64,000 nucleotides of DNA from contig NZ_WING01000001.1 of NCBI RefSeq assembly GCF_009793335.1, forward strand, positions 7,415,929 to 7,479,928. Direction: 5' to 3'. Made by a program: the position numbers and the translations under genes. Shown in pieces: positions 36,315 to 45,796 of this stretch. Each line of letters begins with the position of its first letter. Positions within the stretch are counted from its first letter, which is position 1. The stretch comes from Actinomadura sp. J1-007. Lineage in GTDB: Bacteria; Actinomycetota; Actinomycetes; Streptosporangiales; Streptosporangiaceae. The notes below the pieces were generated by a model. The model saw only the letters and a program-made list of their open reading frames with translations. It ran no database searches and had not been told where the DNA came from.

Positions 36315-36986
36315 ATGCGCGAGGAGAAGCCGGGACGGCGGCGCGGGATGCCGGAGAAGCGCCGGGCGATCATGCAGGCCGCCCGCGTCGTCTTCGGGCG
36401 GGAGGGCTACTCGCGCGCCAGCGTCGACACCATCGCCGACGAGGCCGGGGTGTCCAAGCGGACGATCTACAACCACTTCGCCGACAAGGAGGACCTGTTC
36501 CACTCGGTGGCCATGGAGGGCGCGCACCAGGTGACCGAGGCCATCGCGCAGATCATGGAACGGCACCTGCGGAAGATCGTGGACCTGCGGGACGACCTGA
36601 TCGACTTCGCCACCGAACGGGCCGCCGCGGTGATGGACTTCCCGGACCACTTCGCGCTGGTCCGGGCGCTGGAGGCGGAGGTCACGCGGATCCCGCCCGA
36701 GATGCTCAAGGACTGGCGGGAGGCGGGCCCGCAGTCGGGCCACGTCCGGCTGGCGCCCTACCTCCGGCGGATCGCCGACCGGGGCCTGCTCCGGTTCGAC
36801 GACGCGGAGGAGGCCGCGAACCACTTCAACCTGCTGACGATCACGGGCGTCAACCAGCGGACGTTCTACGGCGCCGTCCCCATCCCGGAGTCCGAGACCG
36901 CCCACATCGTGACGAGCGGCGTGGACGTGTTCCTCCGGCTGTACGGGACGGAGCCCGAGCGTCCGGCGCGGTCGGACGGCTCGTGA
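36315..36986 (+). CDS. TetR/AcrR-family transcriptional regulator
   Basis: 223 residues from ATG 36315 (MREEKPGRRRG); an in-frame GTG at 36228 would add 29 residues without a family match. The DNA-binding domain is classical: AIMQAARVVFGREGYSRASV, DTIADEAGVSKRTIYNHFAD. The effector domain carries TAAVMDFPDHFALVRALEAE-like helices (residues 85-115) and NHFNLLTITGVNQ, seen in AcrR-type drug-responsive regulators. Divergent from the MFS pump and the palindrome at 36196. Confidence 0.9.
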   Translation: MREEKPGRRRGMPEKRRAIMQAARVVFGREGYSRASVDTIADEAGVSKRTIYNHFADKEDLFHSVAMEGAHQVTEAIAQIMERHLRKIVDLRDDLIDFATERAAAVMDFPDHFALVRALEAEVTRIPPEMLKDWREAGPQSGHVRLAPYLRRIADRGLLRFDDAEEAANHFNLLTITGVNQRTFYGAVPIPESETAHIVTSGVDVFLRLYGTEPERPARSDGS

Positions 36987-37206
36987 GCGGGGCGTTCCGC
37001 GATGCCCTTCCGTAGAACGCGGCGTCCCGCGCGGTAGCGCCTCACTCCCACACCGGGCAGGGCAGCCGCCGGACGCACGTCTCGCGGGTGATCCACTCGC
37101 CGTCCACAGCGGGCACCTCGCCGGGACCTGGAGGGCTTGGCGAGGCCGGGCGCGGCGGGGAGGCATTAGCCTTCTGCGGAACGAGGACATCTCCTGGGGG
37201 CTGCGG

Positions 37207-38271
37207 ATGCGGGTGGGAGCGGGTGATCGGGCCGCCGGTCGGTTCCTGGGGTCGCTGCCGTTCGCGATGATGGCGGTCATCGCCGTGACCGACGTGCTCG
37301 CCGGTCCGGGAGCGGGGTTCCTGCCGCTGCTCTCGCTCGGCCCGGCGTTCGCGAGCCTTTCCAGCAGTGCCCGGCGTACGGCGTGGATCGGCCTGGCCGC
37401 GCTCGCCCTGTGCCTCGCCCTCGCCGTCTACGACGAGCTGATCGGGTCCCGCCAGAACTTCCTGACGCTGCTGTCGATCGGCGGGGTCACCGGGGCCGCG
37501 ATGCTGGCCTCCGCGTCCCGCGAGGGCAAGGAGCGCGAGCTGCACGACATCCGCACCGTCGCCGAGGTCGCGCAGCGCGTCCTGCTGAGGCCGGTGCCCC
37601 GCCGGGTCGGCCCCATCCACGCCGCCGTGTCCTACACCTCCGCCGCGGCGCGGGCGCGCATCGGCGGCGACCTGTACGAGGTGGTCACGACGCCCGGCGG
37701 CGTCCGGATCATCGTCGGGGACGTCCAGGGCAAGGGCCTGGACGCGGTCGAGACCGCCGCGGTCGTCCTGGCGGCCTTCCGCGAGGCCGCGTTCGACGAG
37801 CCCGACCTGCCCAGCGTGGTGCTCCGGCTGGAGAAGGCGCTGGGCAGGCAGCTCACCGGCGAGCAGTTCGTCACGGCCGTGCTCGTCGAGATCGCCTCCG
37901 AAAGGGCCAAGGCCCGCCTGCTCAACTGCGGCCATCCTCCGCCGCTGCTGCTGCGGGCCGACGGCCACGCCGAGTTCGCCGACCCCCCGGACGTGGCGCC
38001 GCCGCTCGGACTGGCGAGCATGACCCCGGTCCAGGCGTCCCCGTACGAGATCGAGTTCGGCCCCGGCGACCGGATGCTCCTCTACACCGACGGCGTGATC
38101 GAAGCGCGCGACGACCGGGGAGCGTTCTATCCCCTCGCGGACCGTTCGGACCTGCTCCGCGCGCACGATCCCCAAGAGGCCCTGGACGCGCTCCCGCACG
38201 ACCTCGTCCGGTACGTCGGCGGCCCGATCGACGACGACGCCGCGATGCTCCTGCTGCGCCGCAGGCAGTGA
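37207..38271 (+). CDS. membrane-anchored PP2C-type (SpoIIE) Ser/Thr phosphatase
   Basis: 354 residues from ATG 37207, after GGGGG. Residues 15-100 form three to four hydrophobic segments with very short loops; the rest is a cytosolic SpoIIE/PPM domain. Metal-binding motifs are ARIGGDLYEV, IVGDVQGKGLDA, LLYTDGVIEARD and DDDAAMLLL. It dephosphorylates serine or threonine, classically anti-sigma-factor antagonists. The adjacent downstream gene is an FG-GAP paralogue of the protein next to the kinase at 1193, which hints that it belongs to the same kind of phospho-signalling module. Confidence 0.9.
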   Translation: MRVGAGDRAAGRFLGSLPFAMMAVIAVTDVLAGPGAGFLPLLSLGPAFASLSSSARRTAWIGLAALALCLALAVYDELIGSRQNFLTLLSIGGVTGAAMLASASREGKERELHDIRTVAEVAQRVLLRPVPRRVGPIHAAVSYTSAAARARIGGDLYEVVTTPGGVRIIVGDVQGKGLDAVETAAVVLAAFREAAFDEPDLPSVVLRLEKALGRQLTGEQFVTAVLVEIASERAKARLLNCGHPPPLLLRADGHAEFADPPDVAPPLGLASMTPVQASPYEIEFGPGDRMLLYTDGVIEARDDRGAFYPLADRSDLLRAHDPQEALDALPHDLVRYVGGPIDDDAAMLLLRRRQ

Positions 38272-38377
38272 CGCCACCGGACGGCGGGCGGGACAGATCG
38301 ATTTTCCGCGATCTCTCGCGGATCCCGGGCGGACGCTGGATGATCTTCCCTTCAATGCGATCAGCCGGGGGTCCGCA

Positions 38378-39962
38378 GTGCAGATGAAAGGGTCGCGGGG
38401 GACGAGCCTCCGCAGGAGGATCACGGTTGTCGCTGCGGCCGTCGCGGTGGTGGCGTCGCTCGTCATCGCCGGCGACGTCACCCGCAGCGACCCGAGCCCG
38501 CGGAACGCCGCGCCCCGGGCGGGTTGCGTGACCCCGTTGCCGTCCGGCAGCGCCGCCCCCGCGCCGACGCCCAGCGCGAGGACGCCCCGGCGGGCTGTTC
38601 GGGCCGCGAAAAGGGGCTTCGACCGCGGCGGCGACTTCAACGGCGACGGCCGCCGTGACACCGCGGTCTCCCTCCCGTACGGCAAGGTTCCGGGACGGCC
38701 GGACGCCAAGGTGAACGGGAAGTGGGCGGCCGGGTACGTCGCCGTCGTCTACAGCGGCCCCAGGGCCCGGACCCCGCCAGGCGGCAGATCATCACGCACG
38801 ACTGCCTCGACGTGCCGACCCGGGGCGAGCCGACGATGGAGTTCGGCACGACGATGGAGTCGGCCGACTTCGACCACGACGGCTACGACGACCTGCTGGT
38901 GGGCGGGCACTCCGAGGGATGGGGCGAGACCGGGCTGTACCGGATCCCCCGCGCGACGATCGTCTACGGCGGCGCGCACGGGCTCACCCGCCGCGCGGTG
39001 GAGCTGCGGACGCCCCGAAGACGCTCTCCGATTTCGACGGCCTGGCGATCGGGGACTTCGACGGCAACGGCGGGTTCGACGTCGTCGCCACCGGAGGGTT
39101 CACGCCCCGCCTGCTCTTCTTCCGCGACGTGGTGGACCGGCCCGTCCCCGCCGTGGAGACCGCGCCGAAGCTGATCATGCCTAACGAGCGCGGAGCCGAG
39201 GACGCCTTCCACTCCCTCAAGGTCGCCGACTTCAACGCCGACGGCCGTTCCGACCTCGCCCTGATGGTCCACTGGCTGTCCGAGGGCGAGGAGAACCACT
39301 ACTGGGGCGAGCTGCGGCTCGGCGGCCCCCGGGGCCTGAGCGACCGGGCCACCGTGTTCGGCCGGGGCTGGGTCGGGTTGCACGCGACGACCGGCGACGT
39401 CACCGGCGACGGCCGGCCCGACCTGGTCATGCGGGACCGCAACGACGTCCCGAAGCCGCAGATGTCCGTGGTGCCCGGGACGCCCACCGGGCTCGGCGCG
39501 CGGCAGGGTTTCACCAGCCCCATCACGGTCGGAACCGTGGACAAGCCCGGAAACCTCGACTACGCCGTGTCCCTGGAGGCGGCGCGCGGATTCGCCGTCG
39601 GCGACGTCACCGGCGACGGCATCGAGGACATCGCCGTCGCCGGAGACGGCAAGGTCGCGGTCATCCCGGGCGGCCCCGACGGCGTACGCCCCGGCAAGGC
39701 CCACATCATCGACGGCCAGGACCTCCCGCGGCCCTCTGGCAGCGACCTGCGCTGGGTCGGTGACGGCCTGTCGGTCGGCGACCTGACCGGAGACGGGGAG
39801 CCCGAGCTCACCGTCGGCGTCCCCGAATGGACGACCCGTGCGGGCGGACGCGTCTACGTCCTGCCCAACGGACGGACCCAGGGCGCCACGACCGTCAGCG
39901 GCGCTCAGCTCGGCCTGACCCAGCAGCAGGACGGCGGCTTCGGCCAGCTCCTCCTCCCCTGA
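38378..39962 (+). pseudogene. FG-GAP/VCBS-repeat beta-propeller protein, paralogue of 2585 (two frameshifts)
   Basis: GTG 38378 lies 6 bases after GGGGG. A basic start (MKGSRGTSLRRRI) and hydrophobic segment form a signal or anchor, then a Pro-rich linker. Calcium-type loops follow: DFNGDGRRD, DFDHDGYDD, DFDGNGGFD, DFNADGRSD, DVTGDGRPD, DVTGDGIED and DLTGDGEPE, about seven blades. The frame breaks near 38762 and near 39013; each is cured by one base in a G/C run, giving about 528 residues. Same architecture as the 2585 protein, and both have exactly two frameshifts. It lies 106 bases after the PP2C gene and probably shares its promoter. Confidence 0.8.
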
Positions 39963-39982
39963 GCGCGGTCCGGTATTCGGTG

Positions 39983-40022
39983 TTGCTGAGTAGTGGTACT
40001 TGGTCATACTATCTACCGGTAG
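39983..40022 (+). promoter_or_regulatory. promoter and operator of the DrrAB-like exporter
   Basis: TTGCTG at 39983 and TACTAT at 40007 with 18 bases between form a good vegetative promoter. The perfect palindrome CTACCGGTAG at 40013-40022 starts right after the -10 box and covers the expected transcription start, so a repressor bound there would block initiation. No regulator gene adjoins. The ribosome binding site GGAGAGGGGG precedes ATG 40056. Confidence 0.6.
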
Positions 40023-40055
40023 TCAGCGGCACTGAGTAGATGGAGAGGGGGCCCT

Positions 40056-41048
40056 ATGAGTGACGCGATCACGGCCGAAGGGCTGGTCAAGAAATACGGG
40101 AACGTGACGGCGCTGGACGGCTTGGATCTGTCGGTCCCGTCCGGGACGGTGCTGGCCCTGCTGGGGCCGAACGGCGCCGGGAAGACCACGGCGGTGCGGG
40201 GGCTGACCACGCTGCTGCGGCCGGACGCGGGACGCGCCGTCGTCGCGGGCTGCGACGTCGTCCGCGACGCCGCGGAGCTGCGCTCCCGCATCGGGGTGTC
40301 CGGGCAGTACGCCGCCGTCGACGAACACCTCACCGGCGCCGAGAACCTGGAGATGGTCGGGCGGCTCTACCACCTGGGCGCCAAGCGCAGCAGGAAGCGC
40401 GCCCGCGAGCTGCTGGAGCGCTTCGATCTCGCGGAGGCGGGCGACCGTCCGGTGAAGGGCTACTCCGGCGGCATGCGGCGCCGGATCGACCTGGCCGGGG
40501 CTCTCGTCGCCGACCCGCCGGTGCTGTTCCTGGACGAGCCGAGCACCGGCCTCGACCCGCGCGCCCGCGCGCAGCTCTGGGACGTGATCGGCGAGCTGGT
40601 CGAGGGCGGCACCACGCTGCTGCTCACCACCCAGTAGATGGAGGAGGCCGACCGGCTGGCCGACCGGATCGCGGTGGTCGACCACGGCCGCGCGATCGCG
40701 CGCGGCACCGCCGACGAGCTGAAGGAACGGGTCGGCGGCAACCGGATCGAGCTGTCGGTCGCCGACCCGGGGCAGCTCGCGACCGCGCGGGAGACGCTGG
40801 CCTGGTTCGCCGTCGGCGCCATCGAGACCGACGCCGAGGCGCGGCGCGTCACGGTCCCGGTCTCCGACGGGCCCGAGGCGCTGCGCCAGGCCCTCGGACG
40901 GCTGGCCGAGAAGGGCGTCACCGTCAGGGACGCCGGGATGCGGCGGCCCACGATGGACGACGTCTACCTCACCCTCACCGGGCGCCGGGCGTCCGGCTCC
41001 GACCGCACCGACGACACCGCCGCGCAGGTCCAGGAGGCCGCCCGATGA
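40056..41048 (+). pseudogene. DrrA-type antibiotic ABC exporter ATPase with in-frame TAG
   Basis: Walker A GPNGAGKTT, signature YSGGMRRRIDLA and Walker B VLFLDEPSTGLDP are all present. The frame stays the same throughout, but codon 194 (40635-40637) is TAG, within the conserved TTQYLEEAD motif: the sequence reads TTQ, stop, MEEADRLADRIAVVDHG. The missing residue is Tyr in the family, and TAC to TAG is a single change. Downstream the DrrA-specific C-terminal domain is complete to 41048 (TMDDVYLTLTGR). The stop overlaps the permease start (ATGA). Either a real nonsense mutation or a base-call error. Confidence 0.85.
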
Positions 41049-41847
41049 GCGCGTTCACCCTCCCGATCATCGACGGGCTCACCGTCGCCAGGCGCAACGC
41101 CATCAAGATCAGACGGTCCCCGGAGCAGCTCGCCGCCGCGGTCGCGCTCCCCGCCGTGCTGATCCTGCTGTTCGCGTACGTCTTCGGCAGCGCCATCGAC
41201 ATCCCGGGATGCCCTACAAGGAGTTCCTGCTCCCCGGCATCTTCGTCCAGGCCGTGATCATCGGCGCGCAGACCACCGGGTACACGCTCACCCTGGACCT
41301 CCAGAAGGGCATCTTCGACCGGTTCCGCTCGCTGCCGATGGCGCGGTCGGCGGTGCTGGTCGGCCAGACCGTCAGCGACCTGCTGATGAACGTCGTCGCC
41401 CTCGCCGTCATGGCGGGCATGGGGCTGGTCGTCGGCTGGCGCGTGCACGGCTCTCCGGCGGAGGCCCTGGCCGGGTTCGGGCTGCTGCTGCTGTTCGCCT
41501 ACGCGTTCTCCTGGGTCACCGCGACCGTCGCGCTGGCCCTGCGCACCCCGGAGAGCTTCAGCGGCATCGCCAACATGGTCTCGCTCCCGCTGGTGTTCGT
41601 CTCCAACGCGTTCCTCGACAGCTCCCGGCTGCCGGCGCCGCTGCGGGTCGTCGCCGAGTGGAACCCCGTCTCCACGTTCACCCAGGCCGCACGCGAGCTC
41701 TTCGGCAACACCAGCCCGGCGATGAAGACCTCCGACGCCTGGCCCATCCAGAACGCCGTCCCGGCGTCGCTGCTGTGGATCGCCGTCATCCTCATCGTGT
41801 TCGTCCCGCTGGCCACCCGCCGCTACAAGAAGGCCGTCAGCAACTGA
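41045..41847 (+). pseudogene. DrrB-type ABC-2 permease (one frameshift)
   Basis: Starts at ATG 41045, overlapping the ATPase stop. The first 55 residues (TVARRNAIKIRRSPEQL, then helix 1 AVLILLFAYVFGSAI) are in one frame; a G is missing in the GGG before 41209, after which MPYKEFLLPGIFVQAVIIG continues to 41847. The joined protein is about 267 residues with six helices and the ABC-2 signature region VFVSNAFLDSSRLPAPLRVV. With the ATPase it forms a drug exporter of the daunorubicin-resistance type. Both genes carry a defect as written. Confidence 0.85.
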
Positions 41848-41876
41848 CGAACGGCCGCCAGGCGACCCCGCACCGG

Positions 41877-42824
41877 CTAGAGGGTCGGGGCGTGGCGCTT
41901 GGTGTACGAGGTGATCGGGGCGGTTTCGAGGCGTTCGACGCCGTCCAGTGAACCGATGCGGTCGCTGAGGTGGGCGTAGAGGGCGTTGTCGTCGCGGCAG
42001 ACGGCGATCGCGATGAGGTTGTGCTTTCCGGTGGTCGCCCCGACGAAGGCCGTCTCGGGGTGCGCGGCCAGGGACCGGGCGGCGGAGGAGAGCCGGGACG
42101 GGGCGATGGCCAGCCTCAGCAGGCATTGGGCGGAGTAGCCGAGCAGCAGCGGATCGACCTCGACGTCCAAGTGGAGCGTGTTGGAACGGCGCAGCTCCTC
42201 CAGGCGGCGGCGGATCGCCGACTCCGACCAGCCGACGCGGCGGGCGAGCTCCGGATAGGCGGCCCGGCCGTCGGTGGCCAGGGCGGGCAGCAGCCGCCGG
42301 TCGAGATCGTTCAGAACGATCCGGTGGCCGTCGCCGGCGGGCGGCCGCAGCGCCGCGATCTGGTCAGCGGTCAGGGCCGAGGTGCGGCCGGACCATTGCC
42401 GGTCCATCAGGTGGCGCAGCAGCCGCTGCGCGTCCACCTGGAGGATCTGCCGGTGGCGGGCCAGCTCCTCCAGCGGCGGCGGGGCCGCGCGGGAGGCGCG
42501 CAGGATGCAGCCGATCTCCGTGCCGCCCGACAGGACGGTCACCCAGCGGGTGTCGGGGCGCCGCGCCAGCCCCCGGGCGAGGAGCGGGGCGGCGTCGGGC
42601 CGCACGCGCAGGCGCACCAGCCATTCGACCTGGCCGGTGTCGCGGCTGCTGACCGTCGCGGTGACGCGGGCCGCGCCGGCCGCGCGCAGCCTGCCGAAGC
42701 GGCGGGCCACCGTGCGGTCGGCGACGTCGAGGGCCTTCGCGATCCTGCTGAACGGGGCGCGCGCGTCGAGGTGGAGCGCGTGGAGCACGCGCAGGTCGAG
42801 GGCGTCGAGCGTGACCGGATCCAC
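41877..42824 (-). CDS. Lrp/AsnC-family regulator with two DNA-binding/ligand repeats
   Basis: 315 residues from GTG 42824; TACCAT ends 6 bases before it and there is no ribosome binding site, so a leaderless start is likely. It contains two AsnC units in tandem: helix-turn-helix LDALDLRVLHALHLDARAPF and RIAKALDVADRTVARRFG, then a second LNDLDRRLLPALATDGRAAY, PELARRVGWSESAIRRRLEE with an RAM/AsnC ligand domain. Normal Lrp proteins are about 150 residues, so this is the duplicated form common in actinomycetes. It is divergent from the VOC-esterase pair and may control it. Confidence 0.87.
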   Translation of the reverse strand: MDPVTLDALDLRVLHALHLDARAPFSRIAKALDVADRTVARRFGRLRAAGAARVTATVSSRDTGQVEWLVRLRVRPDAAPLLARGLARRPDTRWVTVLSGGTEIGCILRASRAAPPPLEELARHRQILQVDAQRLLRHLMDRQWSGRTSALTADQIAALRPPAGDGHRIVLNDLDRRLLPALATDGRAAYPELARRVGWSESAIRRRLEELRRSNTLHLDVEVDPLLLGYSAQCLLRLAIAPSRLSSAARSLAAHPETAFVGATTGKHNLIAIAVCRDDNALYAHLSDRIGSLDGVERLETAPITSYTKRHAPTL

Positions 42825-42909
42825 CCGATCATGGTAGTTCGATGTCGGATCCGGGCGTCCTGGCCCGGCGCCGCCGTCCCGGGCGGACGGTTGGAGCAGC
42901 ATCGTCGCC

Positions 42910-43785
42910 ATGACGAGCGACATCCGCGGTTTCCACCACACCGGCATCCTGACGCGCGACCTGGACGGCCTGGAACGTACCTTCACCTCGTTCGGGTTCA
43001 CGTTGAGCCCGCGCTCACGGCACCTGCTCAACGAGCGCCCCGGGCAGCCGCCGGTCCTCGGCTGCACCGCCAACCGGTGCGCGCTGTTCGGCGGGGCCTA
43101 CATCGAACTGCTCGGCATCGTGGACGAGTCCGCGCCCGACCCCTGGAACACCAAGGCCATGGCCGACCAGTACGAAGGCTTCCGGATCCTCAACCTCGAC
43201 ACCGACGACGCCGAGGCCACCGACCGGCGGCTGACGGCCGCCGGGCTGCGCACCTCCGGCGTGCTCGACCTGGAACGCGAGGTCGACACCGAGGACGGGC
43301 CCCGCACCATGCGCGCCCGCGCCGCCCACCTCGATCCGCGTTCGACCCCCGGAGGCTACGTGGGCCTCGCCCAGCACCTCACCCGCCAGTACGTCCACCA
43401 GCCGCGCTACCTGCGCCACCCCAACACCGCGCGCGCCCTGGACGCGGTGCTGCTCGTGGCCGACGACGCCGAGTTCGACGCGATCGTGGACCGGTACGCC
43501 CGCATCCTGAACGCGGCGCCCCGCCGGCAGGGCCTGATGACCGTGCTGGACCTGGCGGACGGAAGGCTGGAGTTCGTCCGGTCCTCGGACGCCGAGGAGG
43601 CGCTGCCCGGCGAGCCCGCCCCGGCCGCGTCCTACCTGGCCGCCATGACCGTGCTGGTCGACGACGTCACCGCCGCCCGCACGATCGTCGAGGACGGCGG
43701 CACGGGCGTCCGGACGACCGGCGACGGCTTCTTCGTGTCCGCGCGCGACGCCTACGGCGCCGGCCTGTTCTTCACCGCCCGATGA
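42910..43785 (+). CDS. VOC/glyoxalase-like two-module protein
   Basis: 291 residues from ATG 42910. It begins IRGFHHTGILTRDLDGLERT, typical of a glyoxalase module; the segment RHLLNERPGQPPVLGCTANRC and the GGYVGLAQHLTRQYVHQPRY region belong to the Glyoxalase_5-like (PF13468) branch that includes ring-cleavage-like enzymes. The stop overlaps the carboxylesterase start (ATGA), so the two are coupled. The substrate is unknown. Divergent from the Lrp-type regulator. Confidence 0.8.
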   Translation: MTSDIRGFHHTGILTRDLDGLERTFTSFGFTLSPRSRHLLNERPGQPPVLGCTANRCALFGGAYIELLGIVDESAPDPWNTKAMADQYEGFRILNLDTDDAEATDRRLTAAGLRTSGVLDLEREVDTEDGPRTMRARAAHLDPRSTPGGYVGLAQHLTRQYVHQPRYLRHPNTARALDAVLLVADDAEFDAIVDRYARILNAAPRRQGLMTVLDLADGRLEFVRSSDAEEALPGEPAPAASYLAAMTVLVDDVTAARTIVEDGGTGVRTTGDGFFVSARDAYGAGLFFTAR

Positions 43786-45127
43786 TCGCCGAGACCGCGG
43801 CGGGCCGGGTCCGCGGCGCCGCCGCCGGGCCGGTCACCGCGTTCCGCGGCATCCCGTACGCCCGCGCCGACCGGTTCGCCGAGCCCCGGCCCGTCCGCCC
43901 GTGGCCCGGCGTTCGGGACGCCGCGGCGCCGGGCCCGGCGGCGCCGCAACCGGCGTCCCGGCTCGAACGCGTGATGGGCCCGTTCCAGATGCCGCAGGCG
44001 GAGCAGTGCCTGTCGCTGAACGTGTGGGCGCCACCGGGACAAGGACGTCCGGTGCTCGTCTTCTTGCACGGTGGCGGCTTCACCAGCGGTTCGGGCGGTG
44101 CGGACTGGTACGACGGCGCCGAGCTGGCCGCCGCCGGGGACCTGGTCGTGGTGACCGCCAACTACCGGCTCGGCGTGCTCGGTTACCTGCGGTTGCCGCC
44201 GGTGAGCGAAGGGAACCTCGGGCTGCTCGACCAGCTCGCCGCGCTGGAATGGGTGCGCGACAACATCGCCGCGTTCGGCGGAGATCCCGGCAACGTGACG
44301 GTGGCCGGCCAGTCCGCCGGCGCACAGTCGATCCTGGCGCTGCTGTCCGGCCGGCGGGCCGGCGGCCTCTTCCAGCGTGCGATCTTGCAGAGCACCCCGC
44401 CGGGATGCTCCCCGACACGCCGGACGCGGCGGAACGCACCGGCCGCCTCCTCCTGGACGAACTGGGCCTCGATCCCGGCCAAGAGGCCGCGCTCACCGAC
44501 GTGCCGGTCGCCGACCTCCTGACCGCGCAGGGAGCCGTCGCCCAGCGCGCCGCCGCCCCGCTCAGCCCCGTTCCGCCGTTCCAGCTCATCGCGGACGGGG
44601 AACTGGTGGCGGGCGACCCGGTCGAGGTCACCGGAGCACGCGCCGCCGACGGCGTCCAGATCCTCATGGGCACGACCCGCCACGAGGCGGCGGCGTTCTT
44701 CGCCGACAACCCGCGAACGCGGGCCCTCAGCCAAGAGGACCTGACGGAGATCGCCACCCGCTGGTTCGGCGACCCGGAACGCGCCGCGCCCGGCGGCCGT
44801 ACGACCACCGAGATCGTGGTCGACATGGTCACCGACCAGATGTTCCGCGAACCGGCCCACCGCCTGGCGCGACTGCTCACCGACGGCGGGGCCGCTCCCT
44901 GGCTCTACCGCTTCGACTGGCACCCGCCGCACAGCCCGTACGGCGCCTGCCACTGCATCGAGCTGCCGTTCGTCCTCGGAACCGCCGCCGCCTGGCGCGA
45001 GGCCCCCATGCTCGACGGCGACCCGCCGCCCGAACTCGTCCGTCGGGTGCGCCGTTCCTGGACCGGCTTCGCCCAGCGGAACGACCCCGGCTGGACCCCC
45101 GGAACGACCCACAACTTCACCGGCTGA
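43782..45127 (+). pseudogene. type-B carboxylesterase (one frameshift)
   Basis: Starts at ATG 43782, overlapping the VOC stop. The N-terminal part shows FRGIPYARADRFAEPRP, LSLNVWAP, FLHGGGFTSGSGG and the Ser nucleophile in VAGQSAGAQS. The frame breaks near 44404 (STPPG, then MLPDTPDAAERTG) where one G is missing, and continues to 45127 with the catalytic His in GACHCIELPFVLG. The joined product is about 449 residues, usual for the family (PF00135). It hydrolyses esters of small acids or alcohols. A strong hairpin terminator follows. Confidence 0.85.
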
Positions 45128-45157
45128 ACCGCCGACCGTTCGGGACGGAGGAACGAC

Positions 45158-45192
45158 CATGGCGCCCGGGGACCACACCCCCGGGCGCCATG
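45158..45192 (+). terminator. 14-bp hairpin after the carboxylesterase
   Basis: CATGGCGCCCGGGG and CCCCGGGCGCCATG are perfect inverse copies separated by 7 bases, 31 bases beyond the esterase stop. The next 210 bases up to the immunity-like gene hold nothing recognisable. Confidence 0.8.
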
Positions 45193-45404
45193 TCCCGCCC
45201 GAGGCGGGACCGGGCGCGCCGCGCTGCTGTTCGCCGTGTGGTCGTTCACCTGCCTGGTCCACATGCTCGCGGCCCCGATCGGCTACCTGGCCCGTCCCTG
45301 CATCGTCTGCCGCAGCCGCGCCGAGGGCCTCGGCACCCGCCCCCCGCCGGGGCTGGGAACGCACCCCCTGGCTGACTTTCAGGGTGCGGGTGACGGGGGC
45401 GCTC

Positions 45405-45796
45405 TCAGGCTGGTGATATGGCGAGGACGGCGTTGGTGAACGGCTCGGGGGCTGGTACCGGTGCGCCTGGATGTAATGGGGGAGCAGGGTGGGGGCCGCG
45501 TACACGGTGCCGTTCTCTCCGGTGACCCGCACCTCGCCGTTGCCGAGGGCGATTTCCTGCTCGCCGAGGTGCATGAGGACGGGGTACGGCGGCTCGGCGC
45601 AGAACTCGCATTTGTGGAAGCCGCGCGTCAGATTGACAGGGCCTTTTGCGACCAGCCGCAATAGCGCGGGAACGACTTCGGCGGGGACGTCGCCTGTGGG
45701 GAATGGCTCTCCACTGCCCAGCCAACCGATATTGACGGCCGTCTCCGTGCTGTTCGGCCAGTATCTGTAGGGCGTCAGGTCCTCGAAATAGGTCAC
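45405..45796 (-). pseudogene. putative immunity protein of the RHS toxin, DUF7919-like (C-terminal frameshift)
   Basis: GTG 45796 overlaps the stop of the RHS gene by 4 bases, so it is translated with it. About 117 residues read normally: VTYFEDLTPYRYWPNS, VNIGWLGSGEPFPTGDVPAE, LTRGFHKCEFC with a CxxC pair, and GEVRVTGENGTVYAAPTLLP. One C is missing in a C5 run near 45447; adding it gives the end EPFTNAVLAISPA at 45405, total about 130 residues. It resembles the DUF7919 family, small cytosolic proteins of unknown function. Position right after a toxin-type gene is the basis for calling it immunity; there is no direct proof. Confidence 0.68.

Noticed and set aside
37021..37200. Possible small gene or RNA before the PP2C gene
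   Set aside because: Only short frames, no hairpin of note and no conserved motif; probably a promoter region.
44183..45404. Long minus-strand frame extending beyond the immunity-like gene across the carboxylesterase
   Set aside because: It is reached only because the immunity-like gene has a frameshift; the esterase on the other strand is clearly the real gene.
45236..45439. Small plus-strand frame with a hydrophobic stretch (VWSFTCLVHML)
   Set aside because: GTG start without a ribosome binding site, directly behind a terminator, no homology I recognise, and it overlaps the end of the immunity-like gene.
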